A DNA stretch of 64,000 nucleotides from CAVQHY01 sp963712465 (lineage in GTDB: Bacteria > Actinomycetota > Thermoleophilia > Gaiellales > Gaiellaceae): NCBI GenBank assembly GCA_963712465.1, contig CAVQHY010000005.1, positions 62,001-126,000 of the forward strand, given 5' to 3'. This document shows positions 1 to 8,237 of this stretch, in pieces. Each line of letters opens with the position of its first letter. The first letter of the stretch is position 1. The notes under the pieces are model-generated. The model was not told where the DNA came from. It searched no databases and was given only the letters and a program-made list of their open reading frames with translations. The position numbers were made by a program, and so were the translations under genes.

Positions 1-282
1 CGTGCACGCGTACGAGGAGACGAGCAGCGGAACGTGGTAGTGGCCGTCGACGAGCTCGAGCTCGAGCTCGACCCGGCGAAAGAAGGTGGAGGGAGGGCCG
101 AAGACGAGCCTGTACGTCGCGGGCGCGAGGCCGGTCGCGAGCTCGGGGATGCGCCCGTCCCCGTCGGTCGTCCCTCCTGCGACGAGCAGGTCGTCCCGAT
201 GGAGCTCGACGGAGACGCCCGGAGCAGGCCGGCCGCGCTCGGTGTCGAGCACGTGCGTCGAGATCGAGACGGAGCCACCCAC
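1..282 (-). CDS. uraH: 5-hydroxyisourate hydrolase (transthyretin-like), 3' end outside window
   Basis: This enzyme hydrolyses 5-hydroxyisourate, the product of urate oxidation, to OHCU in the ureide pathway. The 94 visible codons read from a GTG at 282 and run off the left edge; family members have about 108-115 residues, so some 15 C-terminal residues are missing. The family N-terminal motif STHVLDTERGRPAPGV and the late motif DGHYHVPLLVSSY are both present and contain the expected active-site His residues. The start was chosen because a TAGAGT -10 box lies 9 nt upstream. Urate hydroxylase PuuD and xanthine dehydrogenase nearby supply its substrate. The assignment is secure although the gene is partial. 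Confidence 0.88.
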   Translation of the reverse strand, partial: MGGSVSISTHVLDTERGRPAPGVSVELHRDDLLVAGGTTDGDGRIPELATGLAPATYRLVFGPPSTFFRRVELELELVDGHYHVPLLVSSYACT

Positions 283-291
283 CGCCGTCGC

Positions 292-297
292 ACTCTA
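292..297 (-). promoter_or_regulatory. Putative -10 box of uraH
   Basis: On the minus strand the hexamer TAGAGT ends 9 nt before the GTG start of the hydroxyisourate hydrolase. The spacing fits the leaderless pattern seen at many genes here. No convincing -35 box is visible. Confidence 0.4.
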
Positions 298-318
298 CCG
301 CGCGTCACAAGCAGGGCA

Positions 319-386
319 TTGTGTTGCATCACTCGCGAGAGAACGTTGCGGGGATGGGAAGAGAGCTCACCCGTGATGCAACACAA
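319..386. repeat. Palindromic intergenic repeat, copy 1
   Basis: Two 14-base arms, TTGTGTTGCATCAC at 319-332 and GTGATGCAACACAA at 373-386, are perfect inverted repeats separated by 40 bases. Outward of the right arm the sequence continues as GGCGACGTTCGTGGCACG. A second element with the same arms and flank lies at 24421-24500. The centres of the two copies differ. The rest of the gap between uraH and the amidohydrolase (283-594) shows no coding frame, only a short GC-rich tract with GGGGACAGGCCCC at 521-533. Confidence 0.7.
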
Positions 387-594
387 GGCGACGTTCGTGG
401 CACGTTGCCGAGGTGCCCTCGGAGGACGTGTCCAGGAGCGCTGGCCCGGGTCTGACCACGAGGCATGTCCGATGTGAACCTGTGCAGCCTGGCCGTTCGG
501 ATCGGTCGATCAGGTCGACCGGGGACAGGCCCCCGTGACGTGTCGTCCCAGGCCGTGTGTCTCGGGCATGAGCAAGGCACGATCACCCGAGTCC

Positions 595-1932
595 TCAGTC
601 GACGAATCGGGCGGCGATGCGGCGCTGCTCGCGGGCGATCCCCTCCTCGTCGGTGCGCACGAGCCGGCCGTCGCGGACGACCTCCTCGCCGCCGACGTAG
701 AGCCGGTCGACTCGGTGGGGAGCCGAGAGAACCAGGCTCGCCACCACGTCGTCGGTGCCGGCGAGCTCGAGCCCATCGGTGCGCCACACCGCGAGATCCG
801 CGCAGCGCCCGGGCTCGATCGCGCCGAGGTCGTCGCGGCCGAGCACGGCCGCGCCGCCGCGCGTGGCCAGCCGCAGCGCCTCGCGGGCGGTCAGCGCGGC
901 CGGGCCGCCGCGCCCGCGGGCGACGAGCAGTGCCTGCCTGGCCTCGAACGACATGTCGCCGCGCTCGTTCGACGCCGACCCGTCCACTCCGAGCCCGACC
1001 CGGGCGCCTGCCTCGAGCAGCTCCCGCACGGGAGCGATCCCCGCGCCGAGGCGGAGATTCGACGTCGGGCAATGCGCGACGCCGACCCCGGCCGCCGCAA
1101 TTCGCCTGACCTCGTCGCCGGAGATGTGGACGCAGTGGGCGCAACAGACGTCACCGGCGAGCCAGCCGAGCTGGTCGAGGTACTCGACCGGCCGGCAGCC
1201 GAAGACGCCCCGACAGTACTCGGCCTCCTCGACCGTCTCGGCGAGGTGCGTGTGCAGGAGCAGCCCGAGCCGGCGGGCGAGCGCGGCCGACTCGGTCATC
1301 AGGCGCTTCGTCGCCGAGAACGGCGAGCACGGAGCGACCGCGATCTGCGTCCATGCTCCGGGGCCCGGCTCGTGGAGGACGGCCAGCCCCTCCGTATCGG
1401 CCAGCACGTCGTCGGCGTCCTCGACGAGGTCGTCGGGGGGAAGCCCTCCGTCCGAGGCGCCGAGATCCATCGAGCCGCGGGACGCAACGATCCGCACGCC
1501 GAGCTCGCGGGCCGCCTGGATCTCGGCCTCGACGATCCCGGGGCGCCCGCGCGGGAAGACGTAGTGGTGGTCCAAGACCGTCGAGCAGCCCGAGAGCGCC
1601 AGCTCGGCGATTCCGGTCCGGGCGGCCGCATACTCCGCCTCCGCATCGAGTCGCGCCCACACCGGATAGAGCTCGCGCAGCCACGTGAACAGATCTGCCT
1701 CCTGCGCGCGGGCTCGGGTGACGGTCTGGTAGAGATGGTGGTGGGTGTTGACGAGCCCGGGAGTGACGAGTGCGGTGCCGAGGTCGACCCGCTCGTCGGC
1801 CGCCGGCGCGGACCCGTCGCCCACCGCCTCGACGAGTCCGTCGCGGACGAGGATCCAGCCGCCGTCGAGCTCGCGCCCCTCGTCGTCCATCGTCGCAACC
1901 GTCGCCGCGGTGAGAATGGTCGACGTGCCCAC
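595..1932 (-). CDS. 8-oxoguanine deaminase-like amidohydrolase
   Basis: This is a 445-residue metal-dependent amidohydrolase of the AtzB/TrzA type, closest in motif to 8-oxoguanine deaminase, which converts 8-oxoguanine to urate and ammonia. The metal-binding HxH lies at residues 64-66 within PGLVNTHHHLYQT. HTHLAE gives a metal His at 229 and the catalytic Glu at 232, His269 follows, and the VDGSASNE motif supplies Asp317. The frame is open further upstream, but the GTG at 1932 gives the usual short N-terminal strand, so longer starts are rejected. The start overlaps the 5' end of the divergent dehydratase gene. The urate-forming role fits PuuD and uraH nearby; a chlorohydrolase or guanine deaminase-like specificity cannot be excluded. 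Confidence 0.75.
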   Translation of the reverse strand: MGTSTILTAATVATMDDEGRELDGGWILVRDGLVEAVGDGSAPAADERVDLGTALVTPGLVNTHHHLYQTVTRARAQEADLFTWLRELYPVWARLDAEAEYAAARTGIAELALSGCSTVLDHHYVFPRGRPGIVEAEIQAARELGVRIVASRGSMDLGASDGGLPPDDLVEDADDVLADTEGLAVLHEPGPGAWTQIAVAPCSPFSATKRLMTESAALARRLGLLLHTHLAETVEEAEYCRGVFGCRPVEYLDQLGWLAGDVCCAHCVHISGDEVRRIAAAGVGVAHCPTSNLRLGAGIAPVRELLEAGARVGLGVDGSASNERGDMSFEARQALLVARGRGGPAALTAREALRLATRGGAAVLGRDDLGAIEPGRCADLAVWRTDGLELAGTDDVVASLVLSAPHRVDRLYVGGEEVVRDGRLVRTDEEGIAREQRRIAARFVD

Positions 1933-2878
1933 GTGCGGCGAACGATACGTCGAGGCTCCCGGGCGGGACGAGATCCCGGCCGCGGCCGCCCGGATCACGC
2001 CGCACCTGCGCCCGACGCCGATCGTCGAGAGCCCGGAGCTCACCGCCTGGCTGAAGCTCGAGACGCTCCAGCCGACCGGGTCCTTCAAGGTGCGCGGAGC
2101 CCTCGCGGCCCTCACACGGCTCGAGCCGGCCGCACGGGTCGTGACGGCATCGGCCGGGAATCACGGGCTCGGCGTCGCCCACGCGGCTGCCGTGCTCGGC
2201 GTGGAGGCGACCGTCGTCGTCGCCGAGACCGCCTCGCAGGCGAAGATCACCGCGCTGCGCCGCTTTCCCGCTCGTCTCGTCGTCCACGGACGCGACTACG
2301 ACGAGGCCGAGGCGCATGGCCTCGCGCTCGCCGCCGACGCGGGAGCGCCGTACGTCTCTCCCTACAACGACCGCGACGTCGTCGCCGGCCAGGGCACCCT
2401 TGCCCTCGAGCTGATCGACCAGGTCGACCCTCCCTTGACGATCGTGTGCCCGGTGAGCGGCGGCGGGCTCTGCGCGGGGGTCGCCCTGTGGGCGTCCGGC
2501 GTTCCCGGCGTCCGCGTCGTCGGAGTCGTCCCGGAGGCGTCGCCCGCGATGCTCGCCGCCCTGGAGGCGGGGCGGATCGTACCGGTGACCGTCGAGCCCA
2601 CGCTGGCCGACGGGCTCGCCGGGAACATCGAGCCGGGCGCTGTCACCTTTCCGCTCGTACGTGACCACGTCGCGGACGTCGTCGCCGTCTCGGAGGCGGA
2701 GATCGCCGAGGCGATGCGCTTCCTCGTCCGCGAGCACGGCCTCGTCGCCGAGGGCGCCGGCGCGGCTGCGACCGCGGCCCTGATCGCGGGAAAGGTGCGC
2801 GGCGCCGGCCGGGTGGTCGCCGTCGTCACCGGACGAAACGTCGACGCCTCGACGCTCGCAGCCGTGCTCTCGCAGTGA
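1916..2878 (+). CDS. Threonine/serine dehydratase (PLP fold type II)
   Basis: This 320-residue enzyme deaminates threonine (or serine) to a 2-oxoacid and ammonia. The PLP lysine is K58 in PTGSFKVRG, the substrate loop SAGNHG is at 79-84, and the phosphate-binding SGGGL is at 181-185. There is no C-terminal ACT regulatory domain, so it resembles the catabolic form or a serine racemase rather than biosynthetic IlvA. The ATG at 1916 is the first plausible start, but it overlaps the divergent amidohydrolase start by 17 bases, so the true start may lie slightly inside. Its stop overlaps the PEP carboxylase GTG (GTGA), suggesting translational coupling. Confidence 0.85.
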   Translation: MVDVPTCGERYVEAPGRDEIPAAAARITPHLRPTPIVESPELTAWLKLETLQPTGSFKVRGALAALTRLEPAARVVTASAGNHGLGVAHAAAVLGVEATVVVAETASQAKITALRRFPARLVVHGRDYDEAEAHGLALAADAGAPYVSPYNDRDVVAGQGTLALELIDQVDPPLTIVCPVSGGGLCAGVALWASGVPGVRVVGVVPEASPAMLAALEAGRIVPVTVEPTLADGLAGNIEPGAVTFPLVRDHVADVVAVSEAEIAEAMRFLVREHGLVAEGAGAAATAALIAGKVRGAGRVVAVVTGRNVDASTLAAVLSQ

Positions 2879-5325
2879 GCTCGGACGCGCCGCTTCGCCG
2901 CGACGTCCGCCTGCTCGGCGAGGCGCTCGGTCGCGTGCTTGCCGAGCAGGAGGGGGACGAGCTGCTCGCCGAGGTCGAGGTGATCCGCCGTCTGTCGCGG
3001 GCGGCCCGGGCGAGCGACGATCCCACCCGGCGCGGCGAGCTGGGCGAGGCCGTACGCGCGCTGGGGCCCGTGCGTCAGGCCGACGTGCTGCGGGCCTTCG
3101 GCCTCTACTTCCAGCTCGCGAACGTCGCCGAGCAACACCACCGCCTGCGCCGGCGACGTGCCTACGGACGGGGAGCACACGCGCCGCGTGAATCGCTCGC
3201 CGAAGCGTTCGCCCGGCTCGACGACGCCGGCGTCACGGGAGATCGACTCGCCGAAGCCGTCTCGCAGATCTCGCTCGAGCTCGTGGTCACGGCGCACCCG
3301 ACAGAAGCGACTCGGCGGGGAACGCTGGCAGCGCAGCTTCGCCTCTCGTGCCTGCTCGACCGGCTGGACGCGGGCGACCCAGTCGACGACGAGCTCGCCG
3401 AGGAGATCACGATTCTCTGGCAGACCGACGAGGTCCGCTCCCGCCGCCCGCGCGTCGTCGACGAGATCCGCCACGGGCTCTGGTTTTTCGAGACGAGCCT
3501 GCTCGACGCAGCGCCGGCCGTGCTCGCGGCCCTCCGGCGGCGCCTCGCTCGCGCGCCGTCGCCGCTGCGGTTCGGCAGCTGGATCGGCGGCGACCTCGAC
3601 GGCAACCCGTCCGCCGGCCCCGACACGCTCGAGGAGGGGCTCGAGCGCGGCCGCCGGCTGGTTCTCGAACGCTACCGCGGGGAGGTGCGCGAGCTCGCGC
3701 GAACGCTGGCGGTCTCGTCCCAGCTCGTCGCCGTGTCGGGCGAGCTCGAGGCGTCACTCGCCCGCGACGAGGGAGAGCTCCCCGTCTACTTCGCCGAGAT
3801 CGGGCGCCAGAACGCCGACGAGCCCTACCGCCGCAAGCTCTCGTTCGTCTGGCGGCGGCTCGGCAACACCCTGGCCGGCGGCCCGGAGCCGGGCTACGCC
3901 GACGCGGACGAGCTCGCCGCCGACCTCGATCTGATCGACCGGAGCCTGCGGGCCAACCGCGGCGCGAGAATCGCCGACGGCCACCTCGCCTCGCTTCGCC
4001 GCCGGGTCGAGATCTTCGGCTTTCACGCCGCCAAGCTCGACGTCCGCGTTCACGCGCGCGAGCTGGGCGAGCCGCGCGTCCGCGACACGATCGCCGCGGC
4101 GGCCCAGGCCCGCACCCGTTGCGGCGACCGCGCGATCGACACCGTCGTCGTCTCGGGGACGACGTCGGCCGCCGACGTCACGGCCGTGCTCGACCTGGCC
4201 GGCGACGGACTCCGACCCTGTCCGCTGTTCGAGTCGATCGACGACCTTCGCGCCGCGCCCGCAATCGTCGCGGAGCTCCTCGACTCGGGCCGGGTCGGTT
4301 CCGACGGGCGGCTCGAGGTCATGGTCGGCTACTCCGACTCGGGCAAGGACGGTGGCTACCTGACGGCGCAGTGGGAGATCTTCCGCGCCCAGGAGTCCCT
4401 GGCCGCCCTCGCCCGCGAGCGCGGCGTCGAGCTGACGGTCTTCCACGGCCGCGGCGGCTCGACGGGGCGCGGCGGCGGGCCGACCCACGCGGCCGTGCTC
4501 GCCCAGCCATCGGGCTGTCCGCCGGGACGGCTGAAGCTGACCGAGCAGGGCGAGACGATCTCGTTCAAGTACGGCCTTCCGGGCCTCGCCGAGCGCAACC
4601 TCGAGGCCGTGCTCGCGGCGACGCTCCTGGCCGCGTTCCCGGACGTCGCGCGACCGGAGCCGCCGCCGGGCGCGCGAGCGACGATGACCGCGCTCTCCGA
4701 TGCTGCGTTCACCGCGTACCGGTCGCTCGTCGGCGACCCCGGCTTCGTGCCGTTCCTTCGCGCTTTCACGCCGGTGGACGAGCTCGCGCTGCTCGAGCTC
4801 GGCTCGCGCCCGGCGCGCCGACCGTCCGCGGAGGACGGGCTCGAGTCGCTGCGGGCGATCCCCTGGATCTTCGCCTGGACGCAGAACCGCTGCCTGCTGC
4901 CGGCCTGGTACGGATGCGGCACCGCCTTCGAGGCGGCGACCGTCGACGAGCTCCGTGGCCTCTATCGCGACTGGCCGTTCTTCCGCTCGCTTGTCGAGAA
5001 CCTCGAGATGACCCTCGCCAAGTCGAGCCTGGAGATCGCCGCCGGGTACCTCGACCTCGTCGCCGACGACCGGCTGTTCGCGCCGATCGTCGGCGAGCAT
5101 CGCCGCACCGTGAACGCCGTGCTCGCGATCGTCGAGACGCCGAACCTCCTCGACCGCCAGCCCGTCGTGCAGCAGTCGATCCAGCTGCGCAATCCGTACG
5201 TCGATCCGATGAACGCGATCCAGATCGAGCTCCTGCGTCGCTACCGCGGCGGCGACGAGGACGCGCGGATGCCGCTCGCGCGCTCGATCGCGGGGATCGC
5301 CGCGGCGCTGCGCAACACCGGCTGA
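2875..5325 (+). CDS. ppc: Phosphoenolpyruvate carboxylase
   Basis: The product carboxylates phosphoenolpyruvate to oxaloacetate, refilling the TCA cycle. It has 816 residues, a little shorter than the usual 880-960. The catalytic His is H141 in VVTAHPTEATRR. The loop GSWIGGDLDGNP, the GYSDSGKDGG motif near residue 484 and the FHGRGGSTGRGGGP loop near 522 are intact. The C terminus keeps QLRNPYVDP and ends in RNTG, as in the family. The GTG start overlaps the stop of the upstream dehydratase by four bases. Pairing with KorAB next door suggests a role in 2-oxoacid and oxaloacetate balance. Confidence 0.97.
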   Translation: MSSDAPLRRDVRLLGEALGRVLAEQEGDELLAEVEVIRRLSRAARASDDPTRRGELGEAVRALGPVRQADVLRAFGLYFQLANVAEQHHRLRRRRAYGRGAHAPRESLAEAFARLDDAGVTGDRLAEAVSQISLELVVTAHPTEATRRGTLAAQLRLSCLLDRLDAGDPVDDELAEEITILWQTDEVRSRRPRVVDEIRHGLWFFETSLLDAAPAVLAALRRRLARAPSPLRFGSWIGGDLDGNPSAGPDTLEEGLERGRRLVLERYRGEVRELARTLAVSSQLVAVSGELEASLARDEGELPVYFAEIGRQNADEPYRRKLSFVWRRLGNTLAGGPEPGYADADELAADLDLIDRSLRANRGARIADGHLASLRRRVEIFGFHAAKLDVRVHARELGEPRVRDTIAAAAQARTRCGDRAIDTVVVSGTTSAADVTAVLDLAGDGLRPCPLFESIDDLRAAPAIVAELLDSGRVGSDGRLEVMVGYSDSGKDGGYLTAQWEIFRAQESLAALARERGVELTVFHGRGGSTGRGGGPTHAAVLAQPSGCPPGRLKLTEQGETISFKYGLPGLAERNLEAVLAATLLAAFPDVARPEPPPGARATMTALSDAAFTAYRSLVGDPGFVPFLRAFTPVDELALLELGSRPARRPSAEDGLESLRAIPWIFAWTQNRCLLPAWYGCGTAFEAATVDELRGLYRDWPFFRSLVENLEMTLAKSSLEIAAGYLDLVADDRLFAPIVGEHRRTVNAVLAIVETPNLLDRQPVVQQSIQLRNPYVDPMNAIQIELLRRYRGGDEDARMPLARSIAGIAAALRNTG

Positions 5326-5382
5326 CCCGTCGCCGCCTGGGTGTACGATGGCCGCAGAGGTCGTGCCGCCCCCAGTCCCTGA

Positions 5383-7221
5383 GTGACGAAAGCAGTCGAA
5401 GAGCGAGAGCGCGTAGTCGTCCGGTTCGCCGGCGACTCGGGGGACGGCATGCAACTCGCGGGCGATCGGTTCACGAACGCGACGGCCGTCCTCGGCAACG
5501 ACCTCGCGACCCTGCCGGACTTCCCGGCGGAGATCCGGGCGCCCCGCGGGACGCTCCACGGCGTCTCGGCCTTTCAGATCCACTTCGCCTCCAAGGACAT
5601 CCTCACCCCGGGCGACCGCCCGAACGTGCTCGTGGCGATGAACCCGGCGGCGCTCAGGGCCAACCTCGGCGCGCTCGAGCCCGGGGGGACGATCATCACC
5701 GACGAGGACGAGTTCTCCGATCGCAACCTCGACAAGGCGGGTTACCCGGCCAACCCCCTCGCCGACGGGAGCCTCGACGGCTACACGGTTCACCGGGTGC
5801 CGATGACGTCGCTCTCGGTCCGGGCGACCGAGGGGATCGCCGGAATCACGAACCGCGAGGCGGAACGCTCGAAGAACTTCTTCGCGCTCGGACTCGTCTC
5901 GTGGATGTACGGGCGCCCCACCGACGTCACCGAGCGATGGATCGACGCGAAGTTCGGCTCGCGCCCGGAGATCCACGACGCGAACCTCGCAGCGTTCACG
6001 GCCGGCTGGAACTTCGGAGAGACGACCGAGCTGATCGGCGTCCAGGTCGAGGTCAAGCCCGCGCCGGCCGCGCCGGGCACGTACCGCAACGTCAACGGCG
6101 CCACCGCGCTCGCCTGGGGCCTCGTCGCCGCGAGCGTCCGCTCCGGGCTGCCGCTCCTCTACGCCAGCTACCCGATCACGCCCGCCTCGGAGCTTCTGCA
6201 CGAGCTCTCGCGCCACAAGAACTTCGGCGTGCGCACGCTCCAGGCCGAGGACGAGATCGCCGCGGCAAACCTCGCGCTCGGCGCTGCGTTCGGCGGCCAG
6301 CTCGGCGTGACCGGGACGAGCGGACCGGGCATGGACCTGAAGGCGGAGACGATCGGGCTCGCGGTCGCGCTCGAGCTCCCGCTCGTCGTCGTCGACGTCC
6401 AGCGGGCTGGCCCGTCGACCGGGATGCCGACGAAGACCGAGGCCGCCGACCTCCTGCAGGCGCTCTACGGAAGGCACGGCGAGTCGCCGCTCCCGATCGT
6501 CGCCGCCTACACCTCGTCGCAGTGCTTCGACGCGGCGATCGAAGCGGTGCGGATCGCCGTCACCTACCGCACTCCGGTCATCCTCCTCTCGGACACGTTC
6601 CTCGGCAACTCGTCCGAGCCGTGGCTGCTGCCGGACGTCGAGGAGCTGCCCGAGATCGAGCCTGCGTTCGCAACCGAGCCGAATGCCGACGGCGCGTTCT
6701 GGCCGTACCTTCGCGACGAGAACCTCGCCCGCCCGTGGGCGGTCCCGGGCACGCCCGGGCTCCAGCATCGGATCGGCGGGCTCGAGAAGGAGGACGGCAC
6801 CGGGAACATCTCCTACGACCCGGCCAACCACGAGCGGATGACGCACCTGCGCGCGGCGAAGGTGGCGCGAATCGCCGATGACATTCCCGAGCTCGAGGTC
6901 GACGACCCCGACGGGGACGCCGAGCTCCTCGTGCTCGGCTGGGGCTCGACCTACGGCGCCATCCGCGCGGGCGTCCGACGCGTCCGGCGCCGCGACCACC
7001 GGGTCGCGTCGGCGCACCTGTTCCACCTGAGCCCGTTCCCGCGCAACCTCGGCGACGTCGTGCGCTCCTATCCGAAGGTGCTCGTGCCGGAGATGAACAC
7101 CGGCCAGCTGTGGCGGGTCGTCCGGGCGGAGTTCCTCGCCGACGCGATTCTCTACTCGAAGGTGGACGGCCAGCCGATCTCCGCGGCCGACGTCGAGACG
7201 GCGATCGAGAAGGCGCTCTGA
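5383..7221 (+). CDS. korA: 2-oxoglutarate:ferredoxin oxidoreductase, fused gamma-alpha subunit
   Basis: KorA with KorB oxidatively decarboxylates 2-oxoglutarate to succinyl-CoA with ferredoxin as acceptor. In this 612-residue protein the N-terminal part (about 1-190), starting VVRFAGDSGDGMQLAG, is the gamma domain. The alpha (pyrimidine-binding) part follows, with YASYPITPASELLHEL near 260 and TGTSGPGMDLK. This fused layout is typical of actinobacterial KorA. A TACGAT box at 5344-5349 gives a possible promoter with a short leader before the GTG start. The stop overlaps the korB ATG by one base (TGATG). Confidence 0.93.
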   Translation: MTKAVEERERVVVRFAGDSGDGMQLAGDRFTNATAVLGNDLATLPDFPAEIRAPRGTLHGVSAFQIHFASKDILTPGDRPNVLVAMNPAALRANLGALEPGGTIITDEDEFSDRNLDKAGYPANPLADGSLDGYTVHRVPMTSLSVRATEGIAGITNREAERSKNFFALGLVSWMYGRPTDVTERWIDAKFGSRPEIHDANLAAFTAGWNFGETTELIGVQVEVKPAPAAPGTYRNVNGATALAWGLVAASVRSGLPLLYASYPITPASELLHELSRHKNFGVRTLQAEDEIAAANLALGAAFGGQLGVTGTSGPGMDLKAETIGLAVALELPLVVVDVQRAGPSTGMPTKTEAADLLQALYGRHGESPLPIVAAYTSSQCFDAAIEAVRIAVTYRTPVILLSDTFLGNSSEPWLLPDVEELPEIEPAFATEPNADGAFWPYLRDENLARPWAVPGTPGLQHRIGGLEKEDGTGNISYDPANHERMTHLRAAKVARIADDIPELEVDDPDGDAELLVLGWGSTYGAIRAGVRRVRRRDHRVASAHLFHLSPFPRNLGDVVRSYPKVLVPEMNTGQLWRVVRAEFLADAILYSKVDGQPISAADVETAIEKAL

Positions 7222-8234
7222 TGGCGTCCACCGAGCTGACGCGCAAGGACTTCACCTCCGACCAGGACGTGCGCTGGTGCCCGGGGTGCGGCGACTACGC
7301 GGTCCTGGCTGCGATGCAGGGCTTCCTGCCCGAGCTCGGGATCCCGCCCGAGCGGATGGTGTTCGTGGCCGGGATCGGGTGCGCCGGGCGCTTCGTCTAC
7401 TACATGAACACGTACGGCGTGCACGGGATCCACGGCCGCGCGCCCGCGCTGGCGACCGGGCTCGCCACGGCCCGGCCGGACCTGTCGGTCTGGGTGATCA
7501 CCGGCGATGGCGACTCGCTCTCGATCGGCGGCAACCACCTGATCCACGCGCTGCGGCGGAATGTGCCGATCAAGATCCTTCTCTTCAACAACCAGATCTA
7601 CGGGTTGACGAAGGGCCAGTACTCGCCCACGAGCGAGCGCGGCAAGGTGACGAAGTCGACGCCCTTCGGCGCGCTCGACCATCCCTTCAACCCGCTCGCG
7701 CTCGCGCTCGGCGCCGGAGCGACGTTCGTCGCGAGAACGCTCGACGTCGACAAGGGGCACCTCACCAGCGTGCTGCGCGCGGCCGCCGAGCATCGCGGCG
7801 CGGCGTTCGTCGAGATCTACCAGAACTGCCCGGTGTTCAACGACGGCGCCTTCGACGCGCTCACCGACAAGGAGAGTAAGGGCCTGAATCAGATTCGGCT
7901 CGAGCACGGACAGCCGATCCGCTTCGGGCTCGACGGTGCGCGCGGTGTCGTCCAGAAGCCCGACGGCGGGCTCGAGCTCGTTGACGTCGACGACGTCGGT
8001 GAGCAGGCGCTCCTCGTCCACGACGCGTACCGCCCCGATCCGAGCCTCGCGTTCTCGCTGGCCCACCTGGCCGAGCGCCCGACCGGCCCGACCCCGATCG
8101 GCGTGTTCCGCGCGACCGAGCGCTCCGTCTTCGGCGAGGCGGTCGACGAGCAGATCGCGGAGGCCGTCCAGAAGCTCGGCCCGGGCGACCTCGAGGCGCT
8201 GCTCCATTCGGGCGACACCTGGACCGTCGACTGA
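7221..8234 (+). CDS. korB: 2-oxoglutarate:ferredoxin oxidoreductase, beta subunit
   Basis: This 337-residue subunit binds thiamine diphosphate and the iron-sulfur cluster. WCPGCGDYAVL near residue 20 and GIGCAGRFVYY near 50 carry cluster cysteines. The TPP motif is GDGDSLSIGGNHLIH followed by NNQIYGLTKGQ. The ATG at 7221 follows the korA stop with a one-base overlap, which fixes the start over longer open frames. The stop is 3 nt from the stop of the convergent puuD gene, so no separate terminator can fit between them. Confidence 0.94.
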   Translation: MASTELTRKDFTSDQDVRWCPGCGDYAVLAAMQGFLPELGIPPERMVFVAGIGCAGRFVYYMNTYGVHGIHGRAPALATGLATARPDLSVWVITGDGDSLSIGGNHLIHALRRNVPIKILLFNNQIYGLTKGQYSPTSERGKVTKSTPFGALDHPFNPLALALGAGATFVARTLDVDKGHLTSVLRAAAEHRGAAFVEIYQNCPVFNDGAFDALTDKESKGLNQIRLEHGQPIRFGLDGARGVVQKPDGGLELVDVDDVGEQALLVHDAYRPDPSLAFSLAHLAERPTGPTPIGVFRATERSVFGEAVDEQIAEAVQKLGPGDLEALLHSGDTWTVD

Positions 8235-8237
8235 GGG

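Noticed and set aside
521..533. GGGGACAGGCCCC as a member of a repeat family with 18223 and 22071
   Set aside because: Only 9-11 bases are shared and the flanks differ, so at this GC content chance similarity is likely.
3348..7026. Very long open frames on both strands over ppc and korA (over 1000 codons)
   Set aside because: They are Arg/Ala/Pro-rich shadows typical of high-GC coding DNA, with no domain motifs, and the real genes have complete family signatures.
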